Positions 45,202 to 55,546 of a stretch of 64,000 nucleotides of DNA are shown here, piece by piece. The notes below the pieces were generated by a model. The model did no database searches. It had not been told where the DNA came from and saw only the letters and a list, made by a program, of their open reading frames with translations. This DNA comes from Leptolyngbya sp. O-77 (GTDB lineage Bacteria > Cyanobacteriota > Cyanobacteriia > Elainellales > Elainellaceae): positions 3,323,001-3,387,000 of the forward strand of contig NZ_AP017367.1 in assembly GCF_001548395.1 (NCBI RefSeq), in the 5' to 3' direction. Each line of letters begins with the position of its first letter. The stretch's first letter is position 1. The translations under genes were made by a program, and so were the position numbers.

Positions 45202-45544
45202 GGGAGTTCCTCCAAGAATTACAATTCGTCAAGCCTGACTCAATCGAACTGCGCTAATTGAATTAGATAGTTGGACTTAGAAATCCGCTCAATCCATAAG
45301 CACCGCTTGACTCATTTGAATCATTTTTGAATCATTGAGTGACTCATTTATCCTGCACTTAGTTATACGCTGAATACCCCCTGCTTCAAATCAATCTCTA
45401 GAGCGAAAGCGGTTAGGTTTTCACAGTTTTTTCTCAGCAGAGCGGAGGATTAAATCTTGCCAAATAAGATTTGAAATTCTCCCTAAAGGAGGAGACAATA
45501 GAAGCGACTAAAAAGCGACTGATTCCTGAAACCTAGAGGCATTC
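45202..45544. other. Divergent promoter region
   Basis: This AT-rich, 343-bp stretch lies between a minus-strand exported-protein gene and a plus-strand nuclease gene, so it must carry both promoters. Direct ATCATT/GAATCATT repeats occur at about 45317-45355. I could not place -35/-10 boxes. Confidence 0.5.
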
Positions 45545-46792
45545 ATGCTTTCTCGCCTTCTCTCAACGGTTAGACCGAAAATAAAAGTGAGTGTGCTTTG
45601 CCAGACAACAATGCTGGGAACAGCCGCCTGCTTCAGCCTAGGAGTTTTGCAATCTTCTGCTGAGGCAGCACCGATTCGCTTTGCCTCGTTCAACGCCTAT
45701 CTCAACCGCGAAACAGAGGGACAACTGCTGGCGGATCTGGCAACACCCGACCATCCGCAGGTGCAGGCCGTCGCCGAAATCATCCAGCGGGTGAACCCTG
45801 ATGTGCTGCTGCTGTTGGAGTTTGACTATGACACGACGGGCGAAGCAGTGCGCCGCTTTCAGGAGAACTATCTCGCCGTGGGGCACAACGGCGCTGCGCC
45901 CATCCGCTTTCCCTACGTCTATCTCGCACCCAGCAATACAGGCATTCCGTCCGGCTTTGACCTAGATAACGACGGGCAGGTCAGCACTACACCGGGGACT
46001 CGCGCCTACGGAGGCGATGCGTTTGGATTTGGGCTGTTTCCAGGGCAATACGGCATGGTGCTGCTGTCGAAATATCCCATCGCGCTAGATCAGGTGCGGA
46101 CGTTCCAAATGTTTTTGTGGAAAGATATGCCCGGTGCGCTGCTGCCCAGCGATCCGGCGACCCCCGACGCGGGCAACTGGTATTCTCCAGAAGAATTGGC
46201 GGTGTTTCGGCTGTCGTCCAAAAATCACTGGGATGTGCCCATTCGTGTGGGAGATCGCACGATTCATGTCCTCGCCAGCCACCCCACGCCGCCCGTATTC
46301 GACGGGCCCGAAGACCGCAACGGCCGCCGCAACCACGACGAATTGCGCCTGTGGGCAGATTACATCACGCCTGGCCGCGCCGACTATCTCTATGACGACC
46401 GGAGACAGCGGGGCGGGCTGAGCGACACAGCTTCGTTTGTAATTATGGGCGACCTGAACGCCGACCCCATCGATGGCGACGGAATGCCAGGGGCGATCGC
46501 CCAACTGCTCGACCATCCCCGCGTCAACGCCGACCTCGCGCCCAGTAGCGCAGGGGGACAGGCGATCGCCGCCGCCAGCACCGCCACCGGCCCCACCCGC
46601 TTCCACACCGCCAGCTTCGGTCGCCAGAGCCTCCGCCTCGACTATGTGCTGCCCTCGACAGATCTCACCGTCGTCGGCGCGGGTGTTTTCTGGCCCGCTC
46701 CGGGTGACCCGCTGTTCCGATTGGTGGGCGATGGCGATCCGATTATCAGTTCCGACCATCGCCTGGTATGGGTGGATGTGGAGGTTGAGTAG
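45545..46792 (+). CDS. Secreted endonuclease/exonuclease/phosphatase-family protein
   Basis: This 415-residue protein has an N-terminal hydrophobic segment (signal, cleavage near SAEAA, about 40). The EEP fold signatures follow: FASFNAYLN, LLLEFDYDTT (catalytic Glu), HPTPPVFDGPEDRNGRRNHDELR, FVIMGDLNADP (Asp/Asn pair) and SSDHRLVWVDV (catalytic His). Likely a periplasmic or extracellular phosphodiesterase or nuclease. Substrate unknown. Long loops around 120-150 and 215-240 are typical of the secreted branch. Confidence 0.9.
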   Translation: MLSRLLSTVRPKIKVSVLCQTTMLGTAACFSLGVLQSSAEAAPIRFASFNAYLNRETEGQLLADLATPDHPQVQAVAEIIQRVNPDVLLLLEFDYDTTGEAVRRFQENYLAVGHNGAAPIRFPYVYLAPSNTGIPSGFDLDNDGQVSTTPGTRAYGGDAFGFGLFPGQYGMVLLSKYPIALDQVRTFQMFLWKDMPGALLPSDPATPDAGNWYSPEELAVFRLSSKNHWDVPIRVGDRTIHVLASHPTPPVFDGPEDRNGRRNHDELRLWADYITPGRADYLYDDRRQRGGLSDTASFVIMGDLNADPIDGDGMPGAIAQLLDHPRVNADLAPSSAGGQAIAAASTATGPTRFHTASFGRQSLRLDYVLPSTDLTVVGAGVFWPAPGDPLFRLVGDGDPIISSDHRLVWVDVEVE

Positions 46793-46831
46793 CGCGTTAG
46801 CAGTGGATGGGTCGGGCCGCTTGACCGCTCG

Positions 46832-48562
46832 CTAGTCCGTCGGCGGGTGCGTGGAAAACACATAAATCCGCTGGGTTGCCAGACTAGTGCAGACTTCCGA
46901 GGGGCGCACCTGATTAGCGCTGTCGTCCCGCTTCAGTCGAAAGATTTGGCGATCCAGTTGCACCTGTAAATTGGTCATGGGGTCGCCCCCCGCAGACACC
47001 AGAAACTCTAGCTGCTGCACGGTTGGCCAGGCGGCAACTTGGTCAAGAATTTGGGCGATCGCCCGTTTCGCGGGATGCTCTGGCTGCTGAAACCAGTCGG
47101 GGCTAGCGGTCTGCGATTGTCCAAAACCTAGATGCACGATCAGCGACGACTGGTTAAAGAGGGCGATCGCCACCGGCCGCGCCTCTTCCTGCACCAGCAG
47201 ATCGTGGGCCTTGGCCAGATAACGCAGCTTCTCCAGTCGGTCGTAGCGCTCCGTCACCGAGGGGTCGTCTTCCCAGCGAATCGCCAGCGTCAGCAGGTAG
47301 GTTTGCAGCAGCAGATGTCCCAGTTTTTCTGCTTTCGTTGCCAGATAATCAGCATTGAACGGAGTCGCCTCGATTAGCAGCGGCACCCGGCTCACCATCT
47401 CCAGCCCATACCCCTTGAGTCCGGCAATCTTGCGCGGATTGTTGGTAATCAGGCAAAACTGGCGCACACCAATGTCGTTGAGAATCTGTGCGCCCATGCC
47501 ATAGTTTCGCTGGTCAGCCGGGAAACCCAACCGCTGGTTTGCCTCCACCGTGTCCAACCCCAAATCTTGCAGCGAGTAAGCCTTTAGCTTGTTAATCAGC
47601 CCAATGCCGCGCCCCTCCTGCCGCAGATACACCACCACACCCGCGCCCGCATTTTCAATCATCTTCAGCGCCGCCTGAAGCTGCATCCGACAGTCGCACC
47701 GCAGCGACCCCAGGGCATCTCCTGTAAGGCACTCAGAATGCACACGCACTAACACAGAGCGATCCTTAAACGTCTCCGGATCGCCCTTCACAATAGCCAC
47801 ATGCTCGGAGTTATCCAGCAAATTTCGATAGGCATAGATTTTGAAGTGCCCAAACTGGGTCGGCAGATCCGCCACTGCCTCGCGATGCACGAACCGCTCA
47901 TGCTGGAGCCGATAGCTGATCAGGTCGGCAATGCTGATTAGCTTCAGCCCATGCCGCTGAGCATATTCCACCAACTCTGGCAGCCGCGCCATTGAGCCAT
48001 CGGGATTTTGGATCTCGCAGATTACGCCTGCTGGGTATAGACCTGCCAGTCGCGCCAGGTCTACGCCTGCCTCGGTGTGGCCGGCCCGCTTTAGCACGCC
48101 GCCTTCTTTTGCCCGCAGGGGAAAGATATGGCCGGGTCGGCGCAGGTCGCTGGGTTTAGTCAGCGGGTTCAGGGCAATTTGAATCGTGCGGGCGCGGTCT
48201 TCGGCCGAGATGCCTGTGGTCACGCCGAGGTGGGTTGCGCCGTCAATGCTGACGGTGAAGGCGGTCTGCTCGCTTTCATCGGTGTAGCTGCTGACCATCA
48301 GCGGCAGGTCAAGTTGGTCGAGCCGTTCGCCGGTCATGGCCAGACAGATCAGCCCCCGCGCTTCCACGGCCATAAAGTTGATCATGTCGGGCGTGGCGAA
48401 CTGGGCCGCGCAGACGAGATCGCCTTCGTTTTCGCGGTTTTCATCATCGACCACGACGATCATTCGACCCGCCTTGAGATCGTCCAGGGCAGACTCGATC
48501 GAGTCGAATTGAAATGCAGGAGTAGGTTGAGCGGGTGTAGTGGCGGGCGTGAGCGGTTCCAC
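46832..48562 (-). CDS. ribBA: Bifunctional DHBP synthase / GTP cyclohydrolase II
   Basis: This 576-residue protein has RibB (about 20-225) with VVDDENRENEGDLVCAAQFAT and HTEAGVDLARLAGLYPAGVICEI, and RibA (about 228-420) with three Zn-binding Cys in VHSECLTGDALGSLRCDCR. RQEGRGIGLINKLKAY and the Arg/Tyr region QRNYGMGAQILNDIGV follow. It makes the two precursors of riboflavin. The C-terminal extension (about 420-576), with an additional DPSVTERYDRLEKL segment, is longer than in most bacteria. No FMN riboswitch is visible upstream. Confidence 0.97.
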   Translation of the reverse strand: MEPLTPATTPAQPTPAFQFDSIESALDDLKAGRMIVVVDDENRENEGDLVCAAQFATPDMINFMAVEARGLICLAMTGERLDQLDLPLMVSSYTDESEQTAFTVSIDGATHLGVTTGISAEDRARTIQIALNPLTKPSDLRRPGHIFPLRAKEGGVLKRAGHTEAGVDLARLAGLYPAGVICEIQNPDGSMARLPELVEYAQRHGLKLISIADLISYRLQHERFVHREAVADLPTQFGHFKIYAYRNLLDNSEHVAIVKGDPETFKDRSVLVRVHSECLTGDALGSLRCDCRMQLQAALKMIENAGAGVVVYLRQEGRGIGLINKLKAYSLQDLGLDTVEANQRLGFPADQRNYGMGAQILNDIGVRQFCLITNNPRKIAGLKGYGLEMVSRVPLLIEATPFNADYLATKAEKLGHLLLQTYLLTLAIRWEDDPSVTERYDRLEKLRYLAKAHDLLVQEEARPVAIALFNQSSLIVHLGFGQSQTASPDWFQQPEHPAKRAIAQILDQVAAWPTVQQLEFLVSAGGDPMTNLQVQLDRQIFRLKRDDSANQVRPSEVCTSLATQRIYVFSTHPPTD

Positions 48563-49110
48563 GAGAAAATTCCTGATTGAAGAGAGAAAAGAAGAGACTG
48601 AAAATGCAGCCCTCTCAATGGTTGAGCGAGGCTGAAATGTAAACTTCTCTGAAGCGATCGGCTAAGTCGATTGTATCTCTTTCGGCTAAACCATTGACAA
48701 GCACGGCGCTATGATGGGGGCGGTTCGCATTGCAGACGGGTTTATTCGCACAATTTGGTAGCTAGGCGCTAGCAGCACGAATTCAGCACGGTCGAGGCTG
48801 GCTCTGCGGGGCGGCTCGATTTCCCAAAAATCTTTTGATTTCCTAGATAGCGCAAAATAGCAGGGTGTTTTATTGTTAACCTACTGATTTATGAACTTTT
48901 GAACTGACTGAACGATTCTCGTTTTTTAGGTTAGGGCTGGGCATCACCTGATCAGGCGATGCAGGGTATCGAGGCTGATCTCTTCAGATGCATCCGTAAT
49001 GTGCACCCGTCGATGAATGATGGAATGCTAAACCTGATTTTTGCAGCCGTTGAGGCTGAACCTGTTGGAGTGAAAATTGCTGAGGCTAGCGTTGTATAAG
49101 GGCAATCATC
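48563..49110. other. Divergent region between ribBA and argC
   Basis: It has no gene. It must carry divergent promoters. I found no FMN-riboswitch consensus here and no long inverted repeat. Confidence 0.5.
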
Positions 49111-50175
49111 ATGGGTGATTTAGAACGTATTCCCGTCGGCATTGTGGGCGCGTCGGGCTATGGCGGCATTCAACTAGTCCGGCTATTGCTAGAGCATCCC
49201 AAGCTGGAGTTGGCGTATCTGGGTGGTGAAAGCACGGCGGGTAAGCCGTTTGCAGAACTCTATCCCCATCTGGGGCACCGGGTGAATCTATCGGTGGAGT
49301 CGGTGGATGTAGAGGCGATTGGCGATCGCTGCCAGGTTGTCTTTCTCTCTTTACCAAATGGTCTCGCCTACAAGATGGCTCCGCGCCTGCTGGAAAAGGG
49401 CTGCAAGGTGCTGGACTTGTCCGCCGACTACCGGTTCAGCGATTTGCAGACCTATAAGACCTGGTATGGGGGCGATCGCGACGATTTTGCGGTTGCGACC
49501 AGGGCGGTGTACGGGCTACCGGAGCTATACCGCGATCGCATCGCTGAAGCCCAACTGATCGGCTGTCCTGGCTGCTATCCCACCGCTAGCCTGCTGGGTC
49601 TTGCGCCGCTGCTCAAGCAAGGGCTGATCATTCCCGAAACTGCCATCATCGACGCAAAATCGGGCACCTCCGGTGGCGGTCGCCAGCCCCCTAAGGTGGA
49701 CATGCTGCTGGCCGAAGCTGACAGTTCCTTCCGCGCCTACAACGTCGGCGGTCGCCATCGCCACACGCCCGAAATCGAGCAGGTCTGTAGTGACCTGGCT
49801 GGGCATGAGGTACTGGTGCAGTTTACGCCGCATCTAGTGCCGATGGTGCGCGGTATTTTGGCAACAATTTACGCCACCATGCGCGATCCGGGGCTGGTGC
49901 GCGATGATTTGCACACCATCTATTCTGCGTTCTACCGCAATGCGCCGTGGGTGCGCGTGTTGCCCAGCGGCACCTATCCCCAAACCAAGTGGGCCTGCGG
50001 CACGAACCTGTGCTACATCGGCATCGAGCTAGATTCGCGCACAGGCCGCGTGATCGTCATGTCTGCCATCGACAACTTGCTGAAAGGGCAGGCGGGTCAG
50101 GCGCTCCAGTGCCTCAACCTGATGATGGGCTGGGAAGAAACGTTGGGGCTGCCGCAGTTGACGTTTTATCCATAG
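49111..50175 (+). CDS. argC: N-acetyl-gamma-glutamyl-phosphate reductase
   Basis: This 354-residue protein has an NAD(P)-binding GIVGASGYGGIQLVRLL at the N-terminus, the active-site Cys in GCPGCYPTASLLGLAPLL (about 154), and VGGRHRHTPEIEQ. It catalyses the third step of arginine synthesis. Length and motifs match type 1 ArgC. The ATG at 49111 is at the usual distance from the Rossmann loop. Confidence 0.97.
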   Translation: MGDLERIPVGIVGASGYGGIQLVRLLLEHPKLELAYLGGESTAGKPFAELYPHLGHRVNLSVESVDVEAIGDRCQVVFLSLPNGLAYKMAPRLLEKGCKVLDLSADYRFSDLQTYKTWYGGDRDDFAVATRAVYGLPELYRDRIAEAQLIGCPGCYPTASLLGLAPLLKQGLIIPETAIIDAKSGTSGGGRQPPKVDMLLAEADSSFRAYNVGGRHRHTPEIEQVCSDLAGHEVLVQFTPHLVPMVRGILATIYATMRDPGLVRDDLHTIYSAFYRNAPWVRVLPSGTYPQTKWACGTNLCYIGIELDSRTGRVIVMSAIDNLLKGQAGQALQCLNLMMGWEETLGLPQLTFYP

Positions 50176-50865
50176 TCGCTATCTTTAACTTGTCGAGTCT
50201 TGTGGTCAATAAGCTGTTGGGCGATCGCCAGCGCACGCTGGCCAATCTCTGCTGGAGTGCGCGAAAGAATGACTTTTTTCTTTACAATGACTCATCAAAA
50301 TAAGACTTTTGTGGTGTCGTGATCAGGGTTGGGCGATCGCCCCAATTTCATCAATCGTATCTGCCATTACGCCGAACTGGAAGTGCAAAATTCTGAGTTT
50401 ACAAACTCAGCCTCCTCATCCGTTAACCAGGAACCGCTAGAAAATACAAGCCCAAATTTGGGGAGGGCGGATATAAAGTTGAACACCCTACAAAATTGGG
50501 CTTTGCAACAAAATAGTTATCAAAAATAGTTATCAAAATAGTCATTTCTGAGCAACATAACTTGATTCAACACTTAATTCAAAGACGGGTCAACGATTCC
50601 AGCCGACGACTCTGTGGGAATTTTGGACTGAATCTTCTGAGTTTTCTCAAGGTTGTGTTAGGGTAATTCAAACTCACGGCACAGAAACCATTTTCTAAGC
50701 GCCTTAACTGTCTTAACTGTCCTATCTGCTGGATGGATATTTGGACGGATACGGGGTGTTGTGAAAAATATTGTGAAATCTGTCAGGGCGATCGCCCCGT
50801 AAGATCACCCCGTAAATTTTTGAATTCGCTCTTATTTTTGACGTGATAGAAAACGCTCCCACCTG
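50176..50865. other. Intergenic region before the FadR-type regulator
   Basis: No gene with support is present. It has short direct repeats of AAAATAGTTATC at about 50509-50540. Promoter and operator sites of the regulator are expected in the last 150 bases, but none is obvious. Confidence 0.45.
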
Positions 50866-51678
50866 ATGACTATCCTGCACCAAAACGAAACGTCCCAACA
50901 GCAAATAAACTCCTCCGTTTCAATTGCGCCCCACAGCACCAAACTGCTCAGCTTCAACACATCACGACAATCGGCTGATGCCCTCCTGCGAGGCCCAAAG
51001 CCAACAGTCAACGCTTTTGAAGTCACTCTAGAGCGGCTCAGTTCAGCCGTAAAGATGGGGCTTTATGAACCCGGCGACCAACTGCCGAGCGAACGGGAAA
51101 TTGCCGATATTATGGGCGTGAGTCGGGCTACCGTCCGAGAGGCAATTCGCCTGATGACCGAGCAGGGCATTTTGGTAGCGCGTCGGGGGCGCACGGGAGG
51201 CACCTTTGTCTCCAAGCACCCGGTGCCCGAAACATTACAAAATCTGCGAACCCGCCTCAGTGCTAGAGGAACCTCCGTCGCTGGAATTTTGGATCATCGG
51301 CTAGTCGTAGAGTCGGGTGTGGTAGAACTAGCCGCTCAACGGGCGACCGACGAGCAAAAGTGGGAACTGCAAGCGCTGGTTAACGCAATGGAGCAAGCAG
51401 ACAACCATGCAGAATATCGCAAGCTAGATACGCGATTTCATCTGCTGATTGCCGCAGCAACCCAGACCGATCGGCTGTCGTCGGTTGTTGCAGATATTCA
51501 TGCTGAACTGTCGGATTTGCTGACGGCTGCACCCTACAGTAAGTCCCAATGTCTCCATGCTAATGATCAGCACCAGATGATCGTAGATGCAATCTGCCTG
51601 GGACGACCCGACCTCGCCCGTCTCAAGATTCAGGAGCATATTTTGGCTACTAACAGTTACTTAAATGCCCTGCTATGA
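50866..51678 (+). CDS. FadR/GntR-family transcriptional regulator
   Basis: This 270-residue protein has an N-terminal winged HTH (about 45-115: LERLSSAVKMGLYEPGDQLPSEREIADIMGVSRATVREAIRLM) and a C-terminal FCD helical ligand domain (about 135-260) with a conserved Arg/Asp/His-like pattern. FCD domains bind carboxylic-acid ligands with a metal. It is separated from the aldehyde dehydrogenase gene by an IS composite and probably controls that enzyme and the ligase behind it. Ligand unknown. Confidence 0.9.
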   Translation: MTILHQNETSQQQINSSVSIAPHSTKLLSFNTSRQSADALLRGPKPTVNAFEVTLERLSSAVKMGLYEPGDQLPSEREIADIMGVSRATVREAIRLMTEQGILVARRGRTGGTFVSKHPVPETLQNLRTRLSARGTSVAGILDHRLVVESGVVELAAQRATDEQKWELQALVNAMEQADNHAEYRKLDTRFHLLIAAATQTDRLSSVVADIHAELSDLLTAAPYSKSQCLHANDQHQMIVDAICLGRPDLARLKIQEHILATNSYLNALL

Positions 51679-51785
51679 AAGTTGGTTTGAGATATTTTTA
51701 GAGTAGCTTTTGCGCCTGGAAACTTTTGCTTTTGATCAGAAGTGTTGAATCCAGATAGAAAACTTTACATTTTAGCTTACAAGAG

Positions 51786-52460
51786 TCATACGAGTGTTTC
51801 GGGCAGCAGATCGTAGCTCCAATGAACCATTGAGCAGCGACGGCTCAGTTCCAGTTGTAAATACCGAAACTTGTCGAGCAATTCACTGCCATAGAATGCT
51901 GGAATTTCGATTAACAATAAGATTAAATACGTGATGAGCAACATATAAATCTGAATACTCACCCCATTCACATTCTTGGTGATGAGACGATCGAGCTTTA
52001 AGTGCATCTTGAGAAACTTCCATAACACCTCAATTTGCCAACGATGCCGATAGGTATCACTGATTTCTTCGTCGCTCATCTCATTGACATTAGTTGCCAG
52101 ACGAAACTCGCTCCGACTCTCCAAATCACAGAACCAAACCACGCGGTAACGGTCGTGGTCAAGTTCAGTCTTCATATTGTTCTTGATTCGCACCACAAAC
52201 TTTGTTTGAGTGAGACTCATTTGGTCGAGAAATTCCCAGCTTGCGAAGCCTCTATCCATGATGCCGATGCCGTTTTCGGGAATCATCGTGCTAATCGAAT
52301 CGGCAAACTTTGCATCATGTCCTTGCCCAAAATGAATCAAGCATTCACTCGAATATCCTTGCTCTAAGTTGATTCCATTCAGTAATTTAACTTGGTGATA
52401 TCCTTGCAGCCAAAATAGCTTGCTGGTAAGTGTAACGATGGTTGAATCAATCGGAAAAAG
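51786..52460 (-). pseudogene. IS4-family transposase, N-terminally truncated
   Basis: An open frame runs from the junction at about 52461 (IDSTIVTLTSKLFWLQ) through GIGIMDRGFASWEF and the YREK block YRHRWQIEVLWKFLK to the end LLPETLV. The N-terminal quarter is missing where the second element joins. It is closest to the degenerate copy at 18.9-19.9 kb. Confidence 0.9.
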
Positions 52461-52499
52461 TCAGAAGTGTTGAATTCGGACATAAAACTTAACATGCAA

Positions 52500-53464
52500 C
52501 TACACGAGCGTCTCCGGCACCCAGTCAAAGCTCCAGTGGACAATTGAACAGCGACGGCTCAATTCGAGTTGCAAATATCGCAGCTTATCTAACAACTGAC
52601 AGCCATAAAACGCTGGAATTTCTATTAACTGCAAAACGAGATAAGCAATCAATACCATGTAAATTTGTATCGTGACTCCATTCACACTTTTCGTGATCGG
52701 TTTGTCCAACTTTAAGTGCATCTTCAAAAACTTCCATAGCACCTCGATCTGCCAACGATGACGATACACTTCGCCGACCTCCTCATTCGTCATCTGTTCT
52801 ACATTAGTGGCTAGACGAAACTCGGTTTGGCTTTCGAGATCACAAAACCAAACGACCCGATACCGCTGATGGTCAAGTTCGGTCTTCATGTTGTTCTTAA
52901 TTCGCACCACAAAGAGTGTCTTGGTCTGGCTTAGTTGGTCAAGAAACTCCCAACTCGCAAAGCCTCTATCCATGATGCCGACGCCGTTCTCAGGAATCAT
53001 GCCTGTTACCCACTCGGCAAATCTTGCATCATGTCCTTGTCCAAAATGAATCAAGCGCTCGCTCGGATTGCCCTGAGTTAAATTCACTCCGTTCATCAAT
53101 TTAACCTGATGATAACCCTGCATCCAGAATAACTTGCTGGTTAACGTAATAACGGTTGAATCAATCGGAAATAGCATTCGCGCTGTTGCTGGATTCTTCC
53201 GCTTTAGCTGCTCCATTAGTTCAGCATAGATCCGAAAAAATGCTGGTCTTGTCGTATTTTGCAAGCTTTAGAAAAGGTGGAAATGTCAACTTCAATACCC
53301 GCCTTATTCAGGCGATAGAACAAGTCCCTCATGCTCGTTAAACTCTGGTCTAAAACGAAGGTTAACCAGATTTCAAAAAATAAGCGCGAGTTCAAAACGG
53401 GATAGTCATGCGCGCAGAGTTGCTGCAATATGGATTTGACAATTTGAGGAAACGTGGCTACCAT
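52500..53464 (-). pseudogene. IS4-family transposase with one frameshift
   Basis: The N-terminus (53464-about 53240; FPQIVKSILQQLCAHDYPVL) and the main part (about 53240-52500; PIDSTVITLTSKLFW, VGIMDRGFASWEF, YRHRWQIEVLWKFLK) are in different frames. The shift lies in a GCAAAATACG run where one A appears to be missing. Otherwise complete, so it is the best preserved transposase of the family here. Confidence 0.9.
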
Positions 53465-53559
53465 TGGACGTTATTTTTTCTTTATCTGGGGACAGAATAC
53501 TGCATTCTGTCCCTTTTTTTCGTCGCTTAATCTATCTTTCAACACTTCTGGCTTTTGAT

Positions 53560-54023
53560 GTCTTGAGCGAACTAGGATAAATCTTGAACACGAGCCATCG
53601 GCATAGCAGTGGGGTTCGTTGCTCACCGGGTCGTTTCAATACTTTTGGCGATCGCCACAAATCGCTCTCACTTTTAAGTTGTATTACCGGAATCTAGACT
53701 TTGTAACACTAGCTACGGAAGCATACTCAATAACCGCATACCTTTAGCTCTGAGGTTGAATGGAATAGATTCATACCTTTGGATGAATGTTGCATCTTTT
53801 GCTTTTGCATCCACATTCACTCAGAGCATTCAATCTATATAAACTATATAAATCGTTCCATCTATATATCTTTCATTGTTCACGGTGGCATGGTTTGCAT
53901 TATTGGTTCACACCATTGATTTGCGCCGTTGCAATCTTCTTGAACAATGGCTTGAACAATGGCTTGAAAGTGACTCGACAATAGACTTGATGTGGACTTG
54001 ATCTTGATATAAATGGTGATAGC
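53560..54023. other. Promoter region of the aldehyde dehydrogenase gene
   Basis: I see no gene. AT-rich blocks with CTATATAAAC-like direct repeats lie at about 53833-53875. Some distance of the original promoter region may have been moved upstream by the IS insertion. Confidence 0.45.
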
Positions 54024-55472
54024 GTGACGCAAGGTTTTGGGACGCAAGATTTATTGATTGGGGGCGATCGCCTCCCCGCCGAGTCAGGGCAATATACCGA
54101 ACTCATCGATCCCGCCACAGGGGATGCCTGGATTAAAGTCGCCGCAGCCACAGCCGATGATGTCGATCGGGCTGTGCAGGTCGCCGATCAAGTGCGATCG
54201 CCTTGGCGTAAGGTTAATAGTCGCGATCGCACCCAACTGTTGCTGAAGTTGGCGACCCTCATCCGCGAAAATTTGGAACCGCTGGCCCAACTGGAAAGCC
54301 GCAACGTCGGCAAACCCATCCGCGATGCCCGCGACGAGGTGAACCTGGCCGCAGACTGCTTCGAGTATTACGCTGGAGCCGTGAATAAGATCAGCGGACA
54401 GACGACCCCCGTGGCAGCAGCAGGCACCCATCTGACGTTTCGGGAACCCATCGGCGTGTGTGGGCTGATTGCGCCGTGGAACTTTCCCATCGCCATCACC
54501 GCCTGGAAGGTTGCGCCTGCTCTGGCAATGGGAAATCCAGTGGTGCTAAAGCCTGCCACCCAAACGCCGCTCACAGCGCTGCGGCTAGGCGAACTGGCGC
54601 TGGAAGCAGGCATTCCGCCCGGTGTGTTTAACGTGGTTCCGGGCGCAGGATCGGTGGCGGGCGAGGCGCTGCTGCGGCATCCGCTGGTGCGAAAGATCTC
54701 CTTCACTGGCTCGACTGAAATCGGGATGCACGTCATGCGGACAGCGGCAGACGACCTCAAGCGCGTGACGCTGGAACTGGGCGGCAAGTCGGCGAATCTG
54801 GTGTTTGCCGATGCAGATCTGGATCTGGCGGTTCCCAAGGCGATGTGGAGCGTGCTGGACAATGCCGGGCAGGACTGCTGTGCGCGATCGCGCCTGTTGA
54901 TTCAGCGCCCGGTTTACGACGAGTTTTTGCATCGCCTGACGCAGCAATTCCAGGCGCTCCAAATTGGCCCACCGCTCGACGAATCGACAGAAATCGGCAC
55001 ACTGATTTCCACCCAGCAGCGCGATCGCGTGTTGGACTATATCATGCTGGGGCAGCAGGAAGGCGCAACCCTGCTCTGCGGCGGCACAGTGCCCACCGAA
55101 TCCCCGCTCGACCAGGGCGCGTACCTCACGCCTGCCCTCTTCGCCCACGCCACGCCCAATATGCGAATTGCCCAGGAAGAAATCTTTGGCCCGGTTCTCT
55201 GTGCTATGCCATTTGACACAGAAGAAGAAGCCGTGGCGATCGCCAACACCAGTCTCTACGGACTCTCTGGCTCTATCTGGACCCGCGACATCGGCCGCGC
55301 CCTCCGTGTTGCCCGCGCCATTGAAACGGGCGTTCTCTCTATCAACACGGGCCACAGCGTCCACCTAGAAGCCCCCTTCGGCGGCGTGAAGCACAGCGGC
55401 ATTGGTCGCGAACTGGGACTTGCCGTGTTAGATCATTACAGTGAGTGGAAGAGTGTCTTCATTGCAGAGTAG
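54024..55472 (+). CDS. NAD(P)-dependent aldehyde dehydrogenase (aminobutyraldehyde-type)
   Basis: This 482-residue ALDH has PWNFP with the catalytic Asn (about 151), VTLELGGKSAN with the general-base Glu (about 250), and GQDCCARSR with the nucleophile Cys (about 285). A close relation to gamma-glutamyl-aminobutyraldehyde or betaine-aldehyde dehydrogenases is suggested by the neighbouring glutamine-synthetase-like ligase. It starts with GTG. Substrate specificity is inferred only. Confidence 0.9.
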   Translation: MTQGFGTQDLLIGGDRLPAESGQYTELIDPATGDAWIKVAAATADDVDRAVQVADQVRSPWRKVNSRDRTQLLLKLATLIRENLEPLAQLESRNVGKPIRDARDEVNLAADCFEYYAGAVNKISGQTTPVAAAGTHLTFREPIGVCGLIAPWNFPIAITAWKVAPALAMGNPVVLKPATQTPLTALRLGELALEAGIPPGVFNVVPGAGSVAGEALLRHPLVRKISFTGSTEIGMHVMRTAADDLKRVTLELGGKSANLVFADADLDLAVPKAMWSVLDNAGQDCCARSRLLIQRPVYDEFLHRLTQQFQALQIGPPLDESTEIGTLISTQQRDRVLDYIMLGQQEGATLLCGGTVPTESPLDQGAYLTPALFAHATPNMRIAQEEIFGPVLCAMPFDTEEEAVAIANTSLYGLSGSIWTRDIGRALRVARAIETGVLSINTGHSVHLEAPFGGVKHSGIGRELGLAVLDHYSEWKSVFIAE

Positions 55473-55546
55473 CGGAGCGTCCGTCTCTTTTTTACTTCTC
55501 TAGCCAATACTCCCCATTCTTTAATCCTTCTATTTCGTATTCCTTT

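Larger units (their letters stand above)
51737..53550 (-). mobile_element. Composite of two nested IS4-family elements
   Basis: The 1814-bp unit is bounded by the duplication GCTTTTGAT (51728-51736 and 53551-53559). The left end CAGAAGTGTTGAATCC (51737) and the right end CTTTCAACACTTCTG (to 53550) are IS ends. A third end, CAGAAGTGTTGAATTCGG, is at 52462. The left element is truncated at that point while the right element is complete (1089 bp). The outer duplication belongs to the pair, so a second copy probably inserted into the first and recombination between them deleted the rest. Gap 51679-51736 is the short left flank. Confidence 0.85.

Noticed and set aside
48563..49110. FMN riboswitch upstream of ribBA
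   Set aside because: The conserved RFN segments are not present in either orientation.
50565..50576. GATTCAACACTT, matching the inner part of the IS end
   Set aside because: It lacks the terminal CTG bases, a partner end and a duplication. A chance match or a very old remnant is equally likely.
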